DNA of 64,000 bases. It comes from Rhodanobacter thiooxydans. GTDB taxonomy: Bacteria > Pseudomonadota > Gammaproteobacteria > Xanthomonadales > Rhodanobacteraceae. The translations under genes were made by a program, and so were the position numbers. The notes beneath the pieces were generated by a model. It saw nothing but the letters and a program-made list of their open reading frames with translations, did no database searches and was not told the DNA's origin. The stretch spans positions 2,108,001 to 2,172,000 of the forward strand of contig NZ_CP088923.1 in assembly GCF_021545845.1 (NCBI RefSeq), read 5' to 3'. Every line of letters begins with the position of its first letter. The first letter of the stretch is position 1. Below are positions 18,187-30,387 of this stretch, piece by piece.

Positions 18187-19638
18187 ATGAGTGCGCACGA
18201 CATCCGTTCCGCCGTCCGCCCCGATCCCGACCAGCCGATGGTCGACATCGCCAACTACGTGGCCGATTACCGGATCGACTCGAAGGAGGCCTATGACACC
18301 GCGCGCTACATGCTGCTCGACTCGCTGGCCACCGCGATGATGGCGATGAAGTTTCCCGAGTGCGTGAAGCACCTGGGCCCGCTGGTGCCAGGCGCCACCT
18401 TGCCGGGCGGCGCCCGCGTGCCGGGCACCAGCCACGAGCTGGATCCGGTGCAGGCTGCATTCGCGATCGGCACGCAGATCCGCTGGCTCGACTTCAACGA
18501 CACCTGGCTGGCGGCCGAGTGGGGGCATCCGTCGGACAACCTGGGCAGCATCCTGGCGGTGGGCGATTACCTGGGCCGCAAGGCGGAGCGCGAGGGCGGC
18601 CAGCCGCTGACCGTGCGCGACGCGCTGGGCTACGCGATCAAGGCGCACGAGATCCAGGGCTGCTACGCGCTGCTGAACAGCTTCAACCGGGTCGGCCAGG
18701 ACCACGTGATCCTGGTGCGCTTGGCCTCCACCGCGGTGGCCACCGCGATGCTCGGCGGCGACAAGGAGCAGATCACCACTGCCGTGTCACACAGCTGGAT
18801 CGACAACGGCGCATTGCGCACCTATCGCCATGCGCCGAACACCGGCCCGCGCAAGAGCTGGGCCGCCGGTGACGCCTGCCGCCGCGCGGTGACCCACGCG
18901 ATCAATGCGGTCCACCGCGGCGTGGTCGGTTATCCGTCGGCGCTGTCGGCGAAGACCTGGGGTTTCTACGACGTGGCGTTCAAGGGCAAGCCGTTCGAGT
19001 TCGAGCGCCCGTTCGGCAGCTACGTGATGGAGAACGTGCTGTTCAAGATCAGCTACCCGGCCGAGTTCCATGCGCAGACCGCGGTGGAATGCGCGATGAA
19101 GCTGCATGGCGAAGTGGCGGGCCGGCTTGACCAGGTCGAGAAGATCGTCATCGAGACGCAGGAAGCCGGCTGCCGCATCATCGACAAGACCGGCCCGCTG
19201 GCGAACTACGCCGATCGCGACCACTGCATCCAGTACATGGTGGCGGTGCCGCTGATCTTCGGCCGGCTGGTGGCCAGTGACTACAACGACGACGTGGCCG
19301 CCGATCCCCGCATCGACGCACTGCGCGACAGGATGACGGTGGTCGAGAATCCGCAATTCACGCGCGACTACTTCGACCCGGCCAAGCGCTACATCGGCAA
19401 TTCGGTGCAGGTGTTCTTCAAGGACGGCAGCAGCACGGAAAAGGTCTCGATCGATTATCCGATCGGCCACCGCAAACGCCGCGCCGAAGGTATTCCGGTG
19501 CTGCTGCAGAAGTTCGAGGCGGCCATGCGCGGCCATTTGCCGGCGCATCAGGTCAAGGCGATCATGGCTGCCGTAGAAGACCCCGCACGGCTGGATGCGA
19601 TGTCATTGCATCACTTCCTGGGACTCTTCACATTGTAA
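18187..19638 (+). CDS. prpD: 2-methylcitrate dehydratase
   Basis: 483 residues, the usual PrpD size (MmgE/PrpD fold). Recognisable stretches include TQIRWLDFNDTWLAAEWGHP, the AIKAHEIQGCYALLNSFNR helix and SAKTWGFYDV. It dehydrates 2-methylcitrate to 2-methyl-cis-aconitate; an aconitase then rehydrates it before PrpB acts. PrpD rather than an AcnD/PrpF pair therefore serves this pathway here. The gene has its own -10-like element and is separated from prpC by the antisense TerC gene, so it is probably transcribed independently. Confidence 0.95.
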   Translation: MSAHDIRSAVRPDPDQPMVDIANYVADYRIDSKEAYDTARYMLLDSLATAMMAMKFPECVKHLGPLVPGATLPGGARVPGTSHELDPVQAAFAIGTQIRWLDFNDTWLAAEWGHPSDNLGSILAVGDYLGRKAEREGGQPLTVRDALGYAIKAHEIQGCYALLNSFNRVGQDHVILVRLASTAVATAMLGGDKEQITTAVSHSWIDNGALRTYRHAPNTGPRKSWAAGDACRRAVTHAINAVHRGVVGYPSALSAKTWGFYDVAFKGKPFEFERPFGSYVMENVLFKISYPAEFHAQTAVECAMKLHGEVAGRLDQVEKIVIETQEAGCRIIDKTGPLANYADRDHCIQYMVAVPLIFGRLVASDYNDDVAADPRIDALRDRMTVVENPQFTRDYFDPAKRYIGNSVQVFFKDGSSTEKVSIDYPIGHRKRRAEGIPVLLQKFEAAMRGHLPAHQVKAIMAAVEDPARLDAMSLHHFLGLFTL

Positions 19639-19749
19639 AGACGGTGTGAGTGGAAGATTAAGAACGGGACGATGCGAACTTTCCTGAACGAAGTTTCACC
19701 GGCCAATTGGGAGTCGGCGGTCGAAGTATTTCCTGCTTAACGATTTTGC

Positions 19750-19755
19750 TACAAT
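19750..19755 (+). promoter_or_regulatory. Putative -10 box of the OmpA-family gene
   Basis: TACAAT, followed by CCCCGCC, lies 130 bases before the start codon in a relatively AT-rich gap. A long 5' leader is implied. The -35 region (TATTTC at 17 bases) is weak. Confidence 0.4.
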
Positions 19756-19884
19756 CCCCGCCGCTTGCCGCCTAACCGCCAAGCAGGGGCAGTGAAAAGC
19801 TCTGAGTGACGTAGTTCAGTTCTGACGTGCGACTTCCGGTTAGGGTTGAACGGACGCGAAATCTAATAAATGAGGAGACACCTG

Positions 19885-21003
19885 ATGAAACGTAAGGGCT
19901 TGTATTTTCTGATCGCGCTGGCCCTGGGCGGCGTAGGTGCCGTTCATGCGCAGGACACGACTGCTCCCACCGCCACCGAATCGACCACCTCGTCGTATGA
20001 TGGGCGCTGGTATATCGCGCCCACCGTGGGCGGTTATTACAACGACACCGATCGCCATACCAACAGCCGCCAGTTCTATTACGGCTTGGGCGTGGGTCGG
20101 TTCATTTCGCCGAATGCGTCGATTGATCTTTTCGTGGACCGCACCAAGCGCGATCGCGATTCCCAGGTCGGCGGTGGCAGTTGGTCCAACAATACGGTTG
20201 GCGCCGCGGCGCGTTTCTATGCGGGCGACTGGAACGCCTGGCGCCCGTACCTGCTGGCCGGCGTGATGGGCAGCAACCACCATTCGCGCGGTGACAGCGG
20301 CTGGTCGCCGGCGGCCGAACTGGGCGGTGGCCTGTCCAAGACGCTCACCGACAGCTCCGACATGCGCATCGAAGCCGGCTACCGTTACGACTGGGACGAC
20401 AAGAGCCAGCAGACAAAAAGCGGTTACGGCGACTGGTTCCTGGGTTTCAGCATCGTGTCGCGCCTCGGCGCTCCGGCGGCCGCTCCGGCTCCGGTTGCAG
20501 CAACCCCGCCGCCGGCTGATTGCTCGACAATGGACAGCGACCATGACGGCGTCAACGACTGTGACGACAAGTGCCCGGGTACGGCTGCCGGCACCATCGT
20601 CGGTCCGGATGGCTGCCCGCAGAAGGTCGTGATCGACCTGCGCGGCGTGAACTTCAAGTACGATCGCCCGAAGAAGGGTGAGACCGACATCTCGAAGTCG
20701 CTGGCCGAGCCGAGCGCCGACTCGATCGCCGTGCTGAACCAGGCCATCGACACCCTGCAGCGCTACCCGCAGGTGAAGGTGACGGTTGCCGGCTACACCG
20801 ACTCGAAGGGCACCGACGCCTACAACCAGTCCCTGTCCGAGCGTCGTGCCTCGATCGTCTACAACTACCTGACCAGCCACGGCATCAGTGCCAGCCGTCT
20901 GGAAGGGCCGATCGGCCATGGCAAGAGCAACCCGATCGGCGACAACGCCACCGACTCCGGTCGCGCGCAGAACCGTCGCACGGAGCTGCAGGTTCAGCAG
21001 TAA
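19885..21003 (+). CDS. OmpA-family outer membrane protein with thrombospondin type 3-like repeat
   Basis: 372 residues: a signal peptide (residues 1-22, ending VHA), an N-terminal beta-barrel of about 180 residues, an Ala/Pro linker, a calcium-binding-type DSDHDGVNDCDDKCPGT repeat near residues 217-235, and a C-terminal OmpA domain. The last has the peptidoglycan-binding TVAGYTDSKGTDAYNQSLS and ERRASIVYNYL motifs, followed by GRAQNRRTEL. It should span the outer membrane and anchor it to the cell wall. The ATG at 19885 has a GAGGAGA ribosome site; an ATG at 19870 lies ahead of that site and is rejected. A strong terminator follows. Confidence 0.93.
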   Translation: MKRKGLYFLIALALGGVGAVHAQDTTAPTATESTTSSYDGRWYIAPTVGGYYNDTDRHTNSRQFYYGLGVGRFISPNASIDLFVDRTKRDRDSQVGGGSWSNNTVGAAARFYAGDWNAWRPYLLAGVMGSNHHSRGDSGWSPAAELGGGLSKTLTDSSDMRIEAGYRYDWDDKSQQTKSGYGDWFLGFSIVSRLGAPAAAPAPVAATPPPADCSTMDSDHDGVNDCDDKCPGTAAGTIVGPDGCPQKVVIDLRGVNFKYDRPKKGETDISKSLAEPSADSIAVLNQAIDTLQRYPQVKVTVAGYTDSKGTDAYNQSLSERRASIVYNYLTSHGISASRLEGPIGHGKSNPIGDNATDSGRAQNRRTELQVQQ

Positions 21004-21027
21004 TCGAACCGCGACAACGCAGTAATG

Positions 21028-21054
21028 AAAAACCCGGCTTCGGCCGGGTTTTTT
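21028..21054. terminator. Terminator after the OmpA-family gene
   Basis: AAAAACCCGGC-TTCG-GCCGGGTTTTTT: a perfect 6-bp GC stem extended by A-T pairs, a stable TTCG tetraloop, and T-runs readable on the plus strand with A-runs upstream. It sits 25 bases after the OmpA-family stop. Confidence 0.92.
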
Positions 21055-21120
21055 CTGTCGAGCGCCAATGCAGGGTGCGTCTTCTTGTCGCACTGCGGTC
21101 CCGACCTATACGCTGGTGCA

Positions 21121-21894
21121 ATGCCTCGCCCACCTTCTCCTCGCTCCGTCCGTCCCGCGGCATCCGCGCAACAGCCACGCCATGGGTTGGCCCGCGTGTT
21201 GTCCAAACTGGGTGCCTGTTCGCGCAGCCAGGCCGAGCAGTGGGTCCGCGCTGGTCGGGTCAGCCTGGACGGCCGTGTGGTGCGCGACCCGTATCACCCG
21301 ACCTTGATCGATCGGCAGCAGGTTGCCGTCGATGGCCAGCCGGTGAAGTCGGCCAAGTGCGTCTATGTCGCCTTCAACAAGCCGCGAGGGCTTGTGGTCA
21401 GTGCAGCCGACGAGCATGGCCGCGCGACGGTCTACACCACGCTGGCGGCCGCCGGCTTGCCGTGGCTGGGTCCGGTTGGGCGGCTGGACAAGGCAAGCGA
21501 AGGCCTGCTGCTGCTCAGCAACGACACCGTCTGGGCCGCCGGCATCACCAACCCGGCCACGCATCTGGACAAGACCTACCATGTACAGGTATCCGGCCTG
21601 CCGGATACCGCAGTGCTGGCCGCGATGCTGGCGGGCATCGACGATGCCGGCGACTTGCTGAAAGCGCGGCGGGTCGCGTTGTTGCGCACGGGCGAGAAGA
21701 ATGCCTGGCTTGAAATGGTGCTGGACGAGGGCCGCAACCGGCATATCCGCCGGCTGCTGGCCGCTCTGGGTTTCGACGTGCTGCGCCTGATCCGGGTATC
21801 CATCGGACCGCTTGCGCTGGGCGAACTCGCGAAAGGGCAGTGGCGACAGCTGAGTGCGGATGAAGTGGGAGCGCTCGACACCCGCAAAGGCTGA
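21121..21894 (+). CDS. RsuA/RluB/RluE-family rRNA pseudouridine synthase
   Basis: 257 residues. An S4 RNA-binding domain comes first (RVLSKLGACSRSQAEQWVRA with GRVSLDG), followed by the pseudouridine synthase domain: FNKPRGLVVS, then the catalytic Asp in GRLDKASEGLLLLSND, and the closing EGRNRHIRRL motif. It converts a uridine to pseudouridine in 16S or 23S rRNA; the target base cannot be read from the sequence. An in-frame start at 21025 lies inside the terminator, so 21121 is used. It converges on kbl with only six bases between stops. Confidence 0.88.
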   Translation: MPRPPSPRSVRPAASAQQPRHGLARVLSKLGACSRSQAEQWVRAGRVSLDGRVVRDPYHPTLIDRQQVAVDGQPVKSAKCVYVAFNKPRGLVVSAADEHGRATVYTTLAAAGLPWLGPVGRLDKASEGLLLLSNDTVWAAGITNPATHLDKTYHVQVSGLPDTAVLAAMLAGIDDAGDLLKARRVALLRTGEKNAWLEMVLDEGRNRHIRRLLAALGFDVLRLIRVSIGPLALGELAKGQWRQLSADEVGALDTRKG

Positions 21895-21900
21895 GTGCCG

Positions 21901-23100
<1,200 letters not shown>

Positions 23101-23185
23101 GGGGAATTCCCGCCGGTGGCAAAACGCTATTTTGACCGCTTGGCGCCGTGCTGGGAAGGAAGCCACGGCGCCGAGCCTGCGAGCG

Positions 23186-26100
23186 CTACTGCTTCAGGCC
23201 GAAATCCACGCGCGTGGTCTTGCCCTGGTCGTCGACGCCCTGGGCATCGAGCTTCGGTTCCTGCAGCGACACGCGCGCGTCGTCCAGCTTGCCCTTCAGC
23301 CACGCCTGCACCGCGGCGGCGCGGCGCTCGGCCAGCGCGCGCATGGCCTTGGCGTCCACTGGCACGCCGGTTTCCATCAGGCTGCGCATCTCGTCGGGTT
23401 CGAGCGACTTCTTCAGGCCGAGAAAGTTGCGCGGCTTGTCCTGCAGTTCGTCGTGGCGATAGGCGCGCTTGAGGTACTTCTCGTATTCGTCCGGGGTGAC
23501 GTTGACCGCGGCCAGCGCGGCATCCGAGGTGTCGGCGTTCTTGCCTTCGGTATCCAGCGCCTTCTCGCGGCGTACCAGGTTGTCCACCGTGACCTTGCGC
23601 AAGCCATCCTGGTCCTTGCCCGGGTCGACCCGGCCGATGATGCCGAGCTTCAGCGACGGCTTCTGCTGCAACATGGCCACGATCTTGCCCAGGCGCTCCT
23701 GCGCCTTCGCGTCGAGCACCGCCGAACCCGCCGCGAACTCGACGTAGCCCAGATCCTCGTGGCTGCCGCCGAAGGCGCCGGCCAGCAGGCGGAACGGCGC
23801 GGTGACAGCCTTGGCGATCAGGTTGCCGAAGGCGCGCCAGATCATTCCGCCCAGGCTGAACTGCGGATCGTCCAGCGAACCGGACACCGGCACGTTCACG
23901 TCGATGTTGCCCTGGGTGTCCTTGAGCAGCGCCACCGCCAGCTTCACCGGCAGGTGCCTGATGCCGGGGCTCTCGTTGCGCTCGCCGAAGCTGAGCTGGG
24001 TGATGAAGATGTGGTTGTCCGCATCGAGCTTGCGCTGGTCCAGCATGTAGTGGACATCCACGCTGAGCTTGCCGGCGGTGATCGGGTAGCCGGTGTATTT
24101 GGTGGAGTAGGCGGCAAGCCGGGTGAGCTCCACCTCGTTGGCCTTGCCCTTGATGTCCAGGAACGCCACCGGCTGCAGCGGGTTGATGCTGCCGTCGATG
24201 TCCACCGGCGAGTCGTCGTCCAGCGCCGCCTGCACCGACAGCGCGGCCGGCGGATCGCCCGGGGTGGTGCCGAACGCGCCGATCCGGCCGGTGAGCTTGG
24301 TGAGGTTGGCGGTGTAGTTGGGCTTGATGAAGTTGTCGGTGTAGTTGAGCTGGCCGTTGACCAGGGTGATGCCGCCGATGTGGATGTCGGCCGGGGGCGC
24401 GGCCGGTGTCGTGGCTGCCGCGACCGCCGCGCTGGTAGTTGCCGCCGGTGCGGGCGTCGCTGGCTTCGGTGGTGGCGGGGGCGGCGTGGCCGGCGTGCCG
24501 GTCGCGCGGGTTACCGATACCGGCGCGGCCTCGGGCGAGGCGACCACGTCGGACAGGTTCAGCTTGCCGTCCGCATTGATGATCATGCGGGCATAGAACG
24601 AGGTCAGCGCCAGGGCACCGATGCGCACGCGCGGCGCGCCCTGGCCGATGTCGGCGTCGAGGTTGGATGCGCTCAGCGTGCGCCAGCGCAGGAAGTCGTC
24701 GCCGGTGAGCTTGTCCTGCACGCGCACGCGCTCGAGTGCGGCGTTGCCGCGGTAATGCAGCTTCGGCGTGCTGCCGCGGCCGTCGTAGTACAGCTTGCCG
24801 TTGCTGGTGAGTCGGGCGCCCGACACGGTGACGTTCAGCGGCACGCTGATGTACGGCTCGAAGCGGGCGATGTCCAGTTGCCTGGTGGACAGTTGCAGGT
24901 CGGCGCCCAGCGGCGAGGGCCGCAGCTTGCCGGAGGCGGTGAAGCTGCCGCCGTCGATGGCGCCTTCCAGCTTGAACGGCCGCGCGACGCCCAGCTTGTC
25001 GTCCAGATCGTCGAGGCTGCCCTTGAGTGATTTCAGCTGCACGGTGGCGGGCTTGGAGCCGACGGCCTGGTCGGTGAAGTCGACCGCGCCGCCGTCCAGG
25101 CCCAGGTGGGCGATGCTCCAGTGCCAGGGTGGACCCGGATCCGCCGCGGCCTTCCGCGGGGCACCCGGCGGTGCGAGCAGTTCCAGCAGGCTGATCGCGC
25201 CGTTGTGCTGGCGCTGCACATCCAGGCTGAGGCCGCTGGCGGTGACCGTGCCCAGCTGCGCCTGGCGATTGGCCAGGTCGAGCAGGCGGATCTCCGCCTG
25301 CAGCTTGCCCCAGGTCAGCGGGGTACCGTGTTCTTTCGAAGGCGCTTCGAGCGCGAAGTCGCTCACCGCGGCGTGTGCGTCGGCGAGATGTACGTTGACG
25401 GCCTTGCCCCAGTCGAGCTGCAGCTGGCCGTCGGCGTCGAGTTTGCCCCTGGTTACCCGCGCGGCCATCGGCGGGGCCATCGCCTGCAGCGGGGCCACGT
25501 CCACCTGGTTGAGGCCGAGCTGGGCCGCCAGTCGGCCGGCGGCCAGGTCCAGCGTGCCCTTGGCCGACAGCTCGCCGCCGCCGAGCCGGGCGGCCAGGTC
25601 GATCCGGCCGGCTGGTGCCGGTTGCAGGCTCAGGCCTTGCAGGCTGCCGTGCAGGTTGTCGATGGCCAGCTCGTGCTGCGTGGCGTCGGTATAGCGGATG
25701 GCGCTGTTCGTGAGTGCCAGCGAGGCGATGCGCAGGTCGGTCGGCGTTGCCTTGGCGGTGGAGGCGGGCGGTGCCGGGCTGGCGGTGAGGCTATCGAAGT
25801 TGCTGTGGCCACCGGCACCCTGGGTGTAGTGCAGCCGGGCCTGGTCCAGCTGCAGCGCGGCCAGCCGATAGCGCGAGAGCAGCGGCTGCACGTCGGCCAG
25901 CTCGGCGCTGCCGTGGCCGAGTTCGAGGATCGGCTCGCCATGGTTGCTGGCGAGCGCGAAGTCATCCAGTTGCAGGTGACCGGTCAGTTGCAATTGCGGC
26001 GTGGGTTTGGTCTGCACGAAGTGCAGGTCGAGATTCCCGCTGAGCCGCCCCTTGGGCACGGCCACCGGCAGCGGCACGGGAACGTAGGCCAGGTAGCGCG

Positions 26101-26851
26101 GCAGATCCAGCTGGTCGAGCTGGAAGTGCACCACGGCCTCGCGGGTGTCCGCGAAGGGTTTGGTGTGGCCGTCGATGCGCAGCGGGCTGCCATCCACCCG
26201 CAGCGACAGCAGCGGCTGCACGAACACGTCGGTGTCGCTGGGCAGGTTGGCGATGAAGGGGATGCCCAGTTCCAGCTGCTCGACGTGGTGGTTGGCCTTG
26301 GCCAGCTGGTCGTCGAACTGGATGTCGCCGGCATGCACGGCGATGTTGGACAGCGCGAAGCGCGCCGGCGGCGTCTTGGGGGCGGCAGGCTTCGCGGCGT
26401 AGCGCTCCAGCAGGTCGGTGAAATTGAAGCGCCCGTCCGCCGTGCGCACGATGCGGATCCGGGGTTGCTGCAGGCGCAGTTCGTCCAGCACCGGCGCCTG
26501 GCGGAACAGCGAAGTCCACGAGGCGTTGATCACCGCCTGGTCGATGTCCACGAACGGCGAGCGGCCGTCGCGGTCGGCGATGTGCAGGCGATCCAGCTGC
26601 AGGCGCAGGGTATACGGGTTGAAATGCACCGCAGCCACCGTCACCGACCGCGACAGGGCCGCGCTGGCGCGCTTCTCGATCTGGCCGCGGATGATCGGCG
26701 GGGCGGCGAAGAAGCCGAGCAGGCCGAACACCACCAGCACGATGGCGGCGATCAGTGTGGCCTTGCGCGCGCGGTGCGAGCGGTACAGCTGCCGGGCCTT
26801 GTCGCGGGCCGCCGCCAGGCGGGCACCTGCCATGGAGCGAAGGGCGTTCAT
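23186..26851 (-). CDS. DUF748/AsmA-like envelope protein
   Basis: 1221 residues. A short cytoplasmic tail rich in Arg/Lys precedes one membrane span (about residues 33-51, [20 protein letters not shown]). A very long periplasmic region of repeating beta-rich segments follows ([32 protein letters not shown] and similar). Near the C-terminal third there is a Pro/Ala/Thr low-complexity hinge, then a final part ending in basic helices. The layout fits DUF748 proteins, a branch of the AsmA/TamB superfamily associated with lipid or outer-membrane biogenesis. It sits between tdh and kbl, 136 and 85 bases away on the same strand, so it may be co-transcribed. No link to threonine metabolism is known to me. 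Confidence 0.82.
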   Translation of the reverse strand: MNALRSMAGARLAAARDKARQLYRSHRARKATLIAAIVLVVFGLLGFFAAPPIIRGQIEKRASAALSRSVTVAAVHFNPYTLRLQLDRLHIADRDGRSPFVDIDQAVINASWTSLFRQAPVLDELRLQQPRIRIVRTADGRFNFTDLLERYAAKPAAPKTPPARFALSNIAVHAGDIQFDDQLAKANHHVEQLELGIPFIANLPSDTDVFVQPLLSLRVDGSPLRIDGHTKPFADTREAVVHFQLDQLDLPRYLAYVPVPLPVAVPKGRLSGNLDLHFVQTKPTPQLQLTGHLQLDDFALASNHGEPILELGHGSAELADVQPLLSRYRLAALQLDQARLHYTQGAGGHSNFDSLTASPAPPASTAKATPTDLRIASLALTNSAIRYTDATQHELAIDNLHGSLQGLSLQPAPAGRIDLAARLGGGELSAKGTLDLAAGRLAAQLGLNQVDVAPLQAMAPPMAARVTRGKLDADGQLQLDWGKAVNVHLADAHAAVSDFALEAPSKEHGTPLTWGKLQAEIRLLDLANRQAQLGTVTASGLSLDVQRQHNGAISLLELLAPPGAPRKAAADPGPPWHWSIAHLGLDGGAVDFTDQAVGSKPATVQLKSLKGSLDDLDDKLGVARPFKLEGAIDGGSFTASGKLRPSPLGADLQLSTRQLDIARFEPYISVPLNVTVSGARLTSNGKLYYDGRGSTPKLHYRGNAALERVRVQDKLTGDDFLRWRTLSASNLDADIGQGAPRVRIGALALTSFYARMIINADGKLNLSDVVASPEAAPVSVTRATGTPATPPPPPPKPATPAPAATTSAAVAAATTPAAPPADIHIGGITLVNGQLNYTDNFIKPNYTANLTKLTGRIGAFGTTPGDPPAALSVQAALDDDSPVDIDGSINPLQPVAFLDIKGKANEVELTRLAAYSTKYTGYPITAGKLSVDVHYMLDQRKLDADNHIFITQLSFGERNESPGIRHLPVKLAVALLKDTQGNIDVNVPVSGSLDDPQFSLGGMIWRAFGNLIAKAVTAPFRLLAGAFGGSHEDLGYVEFAAGSAVLDAKAQERLGKIVAMLQQKPSLKLGIIGRVDPGKDQDGLRKVTVDNLVRREKALDTEGKNADTSDAALAAVNVTPDEYEKYLKRAYRHDELQDKPRNFLGLKKSLEPDEMRSLMETGVPVDAKAMRALAERRAAAVQAWLKGKLDDARVSLQEPKLDAQGVDDQGKTTRVDFGLKQ

Positions 26852-26987
26852 GCGGACTTTCCGGTGGCGTCATGGACCGGCGGCACCCGCCGGGCACTTC
26901 CTGCAGCCGGCAGCGACCGGCCGCAGGAAGTTTACGCAGATGCGGTGAAACCGGCGATGACAGACGGCGACCGTCGTCCGCGCTCGT

Positions 26988-28022
26988 TCAGCTCCAGGAG
27001 CAGACCACCTTGCCGCAGCTGCCGGCGTCCATCAGGTCGAAGCCCTTCTGGAAGTCGTCGATGCGGATCTGGTGGGTCAGCACTTTCTGCAGCGGGAAGC
27101 CGGTCAGCACCATCTGGGTCATCTTGTACCAGGTCTCGTACATGCGCCGGCCGTAGATGCCCTGCAGGGTGAGGCCCTTGAAGATCACCTTGTCCCAGTC
27201 GATGCCGGCGCCCTTGGGCTGGATGCCGAGCAGGGCGATCCTGCCGCCGTGGTACATGCAGTCGAGCATGTCGTTGAACGCGCGCGGGTTGCCGCTCATC
27301 TCCAGGCCCACGTCGAAGCCTTCCATGTGCAGGTCCTTCATCACGTCCTTCAGCGACTGGTTGGCCACGTTGACCACGCGGGTGGCGCCCATGTCCGCCG
27401 CCAGCTTCAGGCGGTAGTCGTTGACGTCGGTGACCACCACGTTGCGCGCGCCCACGTGCTTGGCGATGCCGGCGGCGATGATGCCGATCGGGCCGGCGCC
27501 GGTGATCAGCACGTCCTCGCCGATCAGGTCGAACTCCAGCGCGCAGTGCGCGGCGTTGCCGTAGGGGTCGAAGAACGCGGCCAGCTCGGACGGGATCTGG
27601 TCCGGGATCGGCCACAGGTTCGAGGCCGGCATGGTCATGTACTCGGCGAACGCACCGTTGCGGTTCACGCCGATGCCGATCGTGTTCGGGCACAGGTGCT
27701 GGCGGCCGGCGCGGCAGTTGCGGCAGTGGCCGCAGACGATGTGGCCTTCGGCCGAGACGCGGTCGCCGACCTTGTAGCCGGTCACGCCCGGGCCGACCTC
27801 CACGATCCGGCCGACGAACTCGTGGCCGATGGTCAGGCCCGGCTTGATGGTGCGCTGGCTCCACTCGTCCCACTTGTAGATGTGCAGGTCGGTGCCGCAG
27901 ATCGCGGTCTTCTCGATCTTGATCAGCACCTCGTTGGGGCCGACCTCGGGCAGCGGCACTTCTTCCATCCAGATGCCCTGCTCGGGCTTGCGCTTGACCA
28001 AGGCTTTCATCATCTGAGGCAT
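26988..28022 (-). CDS. tdh: L-threonine 3-dehydrogenase
   Basis: 344 residues, close to E. coli Tdh (341). It is a zinc-dependent medium-chain dehydrogenase. Catalytic zinc ligands lie in [16 protein letters not shown] and IGHEFVG, structural zinc Cys residues in [15 protein letters not shown], and the NAD-binding loop is [14 protein letters not shown]. It oxidises threonine to 2-amino-3-oxobutyrate for Kbl. The start at 28022 gives [10 protein letters not shown]; starts at 28013 or 28010 (MMKAL or MKAL) would match E. coli more closely and cannot be excluded. A TATAAT element lies 34 bases upstream. Confidence 0.95.
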   Translation of the reverse strand: MPQMMKALVKRKPEQGIWMEEVPLPEVGPNEVLIKIEKTAICGTDLHIYKWDEWSQRTIKPGLTIGHEFVGRIVEVGPGVTGYKVGDRVSAEGHIVCGHCRNCRAGRQHLCPNTIGIGVNRNGAFAEYMTMPASNLWPIPDQIPSELAAFFDPYGNAAHCALEFDLIGEDVLITGAGPIGIIAAGIAKHVGARNVVVTDVNDYRLKLAADMGATRVVNVANQSLKDVMKDLHMEGFDVGLEMSGNPRAFNDMLDCMYHGGRIALLGIQPKGAGIDWDKVIFKGLTLQGIYGRRMYETWYKMTQMVLTGFPLQKVLTHQIRIDDFQKGFDLMDAGSCGKVVCSWS

Positions 28023-28055
28023 GGGAATTTCCGTGGGGAGAGTAGGTAACCAGGC

Positions 28056-28061
28056 ATTATA
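28056..28061 (-). promoter_or_regulatory. Putative -10 box of tdh
   Basis: A perfect TATAAT on the minus strand, 33 bases before the tdh ATG, in the 139-base divergent gap. No recognisable -35 at 17 bases (AAGCCG). Confidence 0.5.
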
Positions 28062-28161
28062 GGAGGCGCGCGGGAGGCCGGCTTCGTGCAGTGCAGCGTT
28101 GTGGTCCCGAACCCGTGCTTTTACTGTCGCAAGACTGTGTGTCACTGAACGGAGCAGGCGA

Positions 28162-30279
28162 ATGCGTTTGAGCACGATGGGGAGTTTGGTCGGGGCGGCG
28201 GTGCCGAAGCAGCGGTGGCGCTCCGTCGTTTCGTCGCTGGCACTGGTGGCGTGTCTGGCAGCCATGCCGGCGGCGTGGGCGGCACCGGATCAGGGGACCG
28301 GGAGCCCGCTGCAGTTCCGCATCACAGAAGGGAACATCGAGAACGCATTTTTCCAGGATGGCCCCGTCGCGGCCCATCTGCTGCTCAGCTCCGGCGAGAA
28401 GCCGCGCGTGCTGGTGGCGTTTCCGGCCGGCAACAGCGGTGCAGGCGTCTGGTTCGAGCCGACCAGCAAACCGGTGCACTGGTCGCTGGGGCGGGTAACG
28501 GGCCAGCAGCGCACCGTGGAGGGGCACGCCTGGAACGGCATCGCCGCCGATGCCAGTGTCACGGCCGACCGGCTGGTGCTGAAGGATGCCGTGCTCGGCA
28601 GCATCCGCGTGTTGCGCGACTACCAGCTCGGCCAGGGCTACGCCGCGCAGGTAGCGGCCACGCCGCAGATCGTCGCCACGCCGCAGCTCACCGGGCGCTC
28701 GATCCGCTGGCAGCGCCAGCGGCTGGACGGTGCGCCGGGCTACGCCATCGCGCTGAGCACGGACAACGGCCGCTTCGCCCGCGAGGACGGGCACATCGTG
28801 CTGCGCCCGGATCGCGCGGGCGAGGCGTTGCACCTGCGCATCGAAGCCAGCACCGGCGAGCCCCCGCTGACCCCGTTCACTGACCTGCTCAACGACCGTG
28901 CGCAAGCCGATCTACGCAGCCGCGAGGCACTGCGGTTCCTCAGCTACCGCGAGAAATTCCTCGCCGGCTCCTGGCGTTTCGATACCTATTTCGGCCGCGA
29001 CACGCTGATGTCGCTGCGCCTGCTGATGCCGGTGCTGCAACCGGTGGCGGTCGACGCCGGGATCGCCTCGGTGCTGGCGCGTCTTTCGCCGGATGGCCAG
29101 GTCGCGCACGAGGAGGGCATCGGCGAGTTCGCGGTACTGCAGCATCTCAAGGAGCAGGGCAAGCCGTCGGCGGCGCCGATCTACGACTACACGATGATCG
29201 ACGGCAACTTCATGTTGCCGCCGGTCGCGGCCGCATGGCTGCTGGAGGATCCGCGCGGGCGCGACGGCGCCCGCGCCTTCCTGGCCGGCAAGCTCGGGGC
29301 CGGGCGGCAGGGCGATGCGCTGGTGCGCAACTTGTTGTTCGTCACCGCCAGCAGCGAAGCCTTCGCGCGCAAGCCGGTGTACGCGAACCTGATCGCGCTC
29401 AAGCCCGGCGCCAAGGTGGGTCAGTGGCGCGACAGCAACGAGGGCATCGGCCGCGGCCGCTATCCCTACGACGTCAACGCGGTCTGGATGCCGGCCGCGC
29501 TGCGCGCGATCGGCGAGTTCCTCGATGCCGGCCTGCTGGACGACTACACCACGCCGGCGCAACGCGAGCGCTTGCGCGCGGCCGCCGCCAGCGCCGGCGA
29601 CTGGGAACAGCACGCCAGCGCCCTGTTCACCGTGCGTCTGTCCAACGAGCGCGCTACCCGGCAGGTGCGCGATTACGCCAGGCAGATCGGTGTGTCCGAT
29701 GCCTCCGCATTGAAGGCCATAGGCGACGCTAGCCTGGAATTCCCCGCCATCGCGCTGGATGCGCAGGGCAAGCCGATTCCGGTGCTGCATTCGGACGAGG
29801 GTTTCCGGTTGTTGTTCGGCAAGCCTGACGCCGCCGTGCTGGATCGCAACGTCGCCAGCCTGATGCGGCCGTTCCCGGCGGGCCTGATGACTGACGTGGG
29901 CATGCTGGTCGCCGATCCCGCCTACGCCGATCGCGAGGTGTGGCGGCGCTTCGGCAACAACGCGTACCACGGCACCGTGGTCTGGGCCTGGCAGCAGGCC
30001 ATCATGGCTGCCGGCCTGCAGCGCCAGCTGGCCCGCGCCGACCTGTCCGCCCCGACCCGTCAGCACCTGGAGGCGGCACAGTCCGAGCTGTGGCGGGCAA
30101 TCTGCGCGGCTGGCGCGGTGCGTACCTCGGAGTTGTGGTCCTGGTCATACGCCGATGGCCATTACCGCATCGAGCCGTTCGGTGCGGGAAGTACGGACGA
30201 GGACGAATCCAACGCCGCGCAGCTGTGGAGCACGGTATTTCTCGCCTTGCCGCCGCCGGCAGGGCAGTCCTGCCGCTGA
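28162..30279 (+). CDS. Secreted six-hairpin glycosidase-like protein
   Basis: 705 residues. A long signal peptide ([20 protein letters not shown], cleaved around residue 40) predicts export. The N-terminal ~230 residues are beta-rich. From about residue 270 the chain looks like an alpha/alpha toroid: [20 protein letters not shown], then [45 protein letters not shown] and a late [13 protein letters not shown]. Acidic residues in DTYFGRD and DSNEGIGRG are candidate catalytic groups, as in glycogen-debranching or trehalase-like folds. I do not recognise a named family. GGAGCAGG precedes the ATG at 28162. It is divergent from tdh and precedes two S46 peptidases on the same strand. Confidence 0.65.
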   Translation: MRLSTMGSLVGAAVPKQRWRSVVSSLALVACLAAMPAAWAAPDQGTGSPLQFRITEGNIENAFFQDGPVAAHLLLSSGEKPRVLVAFPAGNSGAGVWFEPTSKPVHWSLGRVTGQQRTVEGHAWNGIAADASVTADRLVLKDAVLGSIRVLRDYQLGQGYAAQVAATPQIVATPQLTGRSIRWQRQRLDGAPGYAIALSTDNGRFAREDGHIVLRPDRAGEALHLRIEASTGEPPLTPFTDLLNDRAQADLRSREALRFLSYREKFLAGSWRFDTYFGRDTLMSLRLLMPVLQPVAVDAGIASVLARLSPDGQVAHEEGIGEFAVLQHLKEQGKPSAAPIYDYTMIDGNFMLPPVAAAWLLEDPRGRDGARAFLAGKLGAGRQGDALVRNLLFVTASSEAFARKPVYANLIALKPGAKVGQWRDSNEGIGRGRYPYDVNAVWMPAALRAIGEFLDAGLLDDYTTPAQRERLRAAAASAGDWEQHASALFTVRLSNERATRQVRDYARQIGVSDASALKAIGDASLEFPAIALDAQGKPIPVLHSDEGFRLLFGKPDAAVLDRNVASLMRPFPAGLMTDVGMLVADPAYADREVWRRFGNNAYHGTVVWAWQQAIMAAGLQRQLARADLSAPTRQHLEAAQSELWRAICAAGAVRTSELWSWSYADGHYRIEPFGAGSTDEDESNAAQLWSTVFLALPPPAGQSCR

Positions 30280-30387
30280 GCTTCCCGCTGCCGATCGCCA
30301 TGGACGGCAGTGTGCAATGCAGCGTTACCCCCACGGGCGTTCCGTCCTATGTTCGCAAGTTGTTGCGAAATGCTTGGGGATACATGA

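Noticed and set aside
28023..28265. 81-codon N-terminal extension of Tdh
   Set aside because: It crosses the TATAAT element and the divergent gene's start region; family proteins begin at or just after MPQMMKAL.
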